DNA from: DUUI01 sp964345765
Lineage (GTDB): Bacteria; Bacillota_I; Bacilli_A; Erysipelotrichales; Erysipelotrichaceae
Direction: 5' to 3'
Assembly (NCBI GenBank): GCA_964345765.1
Contig: CAYFSJ010000025.1
Location: 1-20,106 of the forward strand
DNA length: 20,106 bases
In this document: piece by piece, positions 19,795 to 20,106 of the stretch
How positions within the stretch are numbered: the first letter of the stretch is position 1
Layout: each line of letters begins with the position of its first letter
Made by a program: the position numbers and the translations under genes
The notes under the pieces: model-generated
What the model was told of the DNA's origin: nothing
Database searches by the model: none
Seen by the model: the letters and a program-made list of their open reading frames with translations, nothing else

Positions 19795-20106
19795 CTATAG
19801 TAATGATTTGTATAATTCTTTAATATCTTATAAAGAAGTATCCTTAGGATTTCCACCAGTACAAACATCATCTAAGGCGTATTGAGCAATAAAGTCTAAA
19901 TCTTTAAGATCCATAATTCCTTTAAGTGAATCAGGAATATCAACATCTCTAGCTAATTGAGCAACTGCATCACATGCGGCTTGACGATATTCTTATTCGT
20001 TCATTTGAAATGCATTTTCAACACCCATGGCTTTTGCGATATATTTAAACTTATCACCAGTCATCGGAGCATTATACTTCATAACAGTTGGTAGAATTAT
20101 CGCATT
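19795..20106 (-). pseudogene. FucO-like iron-dependent alcohol dehydrogenase, 3' part with two in-frame stops
   Basis: The minus strand from the right edge to TAG (19797-19795) reads a group III alcohol dehydrogenase C-terminus: NAIILPTVMKYNAPMTGDKF, IAKAMGV, a helical stretch EYRQAACDAVAQLARDV, VCTGGNP, and DIKELYKSLL at the end. This matches lactaldehyde reductase/1,3-propanediol dehydrogenase proteins (FucO). Two TAA codons interrupt the frame: 19995-19993 (between MNE and EYRQ) and 19830-19828 (between DTSL and DIKE). Relatives have Glu or Gln at such places; CAA to TAA would explain both. There is no frameshift, and the rest looks well preserved, so inactivation appears recent. The 5' part lies outside the window. 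The first stop would cost the last ~68 residues, probably destroying the fold. Confidence 0.82.

Noticed and set aside
1..20106. tRNA or rRNA genes, CRISPR array, insertion sequence or phage genes
   Set aside because: No cloverleaf-like sequence, regular repeat-spacer pattern, transposase or phage-type protein was seen on either strand.

Overview
The window is a 20.1 kb piece of a low-GC Bacillota-type chromosome. The RNA polymerase delta subunit gene (rpoE), a zinc-ribbon L31, the MEP-pathway gene ispF, strong AGGAGG ribosome sites and near-consensus sigma-A promoters all point that way. TGA is used as a stop codon (18536-18538), so this is not the Mycoplasma code. A murA gene argues for peptidoglycan synthesis or a recent wall-bearing ancestor. 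I cannot place the organism more finely; relatives of Erysipelotrichia or wall-less and near-Mollicutes lineages are possible.

Layout. 1-668 is the end of an SLC13-type anion permease. 669-1301 is a poorly coding stretch with a hairpin and one hypothetical minus-strand ORF. 1365-5720 is a tightly overlapping operon: ispF, gltX, a YwfO-type HD phosphohydrolase and an M24 aminopeptidase, closed by a terminator. 5863-8324 is a near-consensus promoter driving a DUF1934/YwiB-like gene and rpoE, then, past a small terminator, a sugar O-acetyltransferase and a second M24 peptidase. 8339-10036 is pyrG behind a very short leader that starts with GGGCC and folds into a terminator, the layout of CTP-sensed reiterative-transcription attenuation. 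10074-11956 holds class I (fda) and class II (fbaA) fructose-bisphosphate aldolases head to head. 12023-12446 is a gene graveyard: a nonsense-mutated, truncated RclA-like flavoprotein joined to the tail of an unrelated membrane protein. 12527-15288 is a metal/redox operon: an FNR-box palindrome, an HMA metallochaperone, a P1B-type ATPase with an unusual CPG motif, and an FNR-like (FLP-type) regulator. A cytoplasmic 5'-nucleotidase-type gene converges on it. 16901-19404 is murA, a YbjQ-family gene and an alpha/beta hydrolase, overlapping. 19405-19794 is rpmE with a switch-like leader and a bidirectional terminator. 19795-20106 is the 3' end of a FucO-like alcohol dehydrogenase with two in-frame stops.

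How it fits together. From memory, Bacillus subtilis carries rpoE - pyrG - fbaA - murZ(murAB) - rho - rpmE in the same order. The backbone here (ywiB-like, rpoE, pyrG, fbaA, murA, rpmE) appears to be that ancestral cluster with accessory genes inserted between its members. The most notable accessory unit is the metal/redox operon. Its regulator carries the E-x-x-S-R recognition helix of FNR, and a perfect TTGAT-N4-ATCAA site lies at the operon's own promoter, so self-regulation can be read directly from the sequence. I saw no tRNA, rRNA, CRISPR array or insertion sequence.
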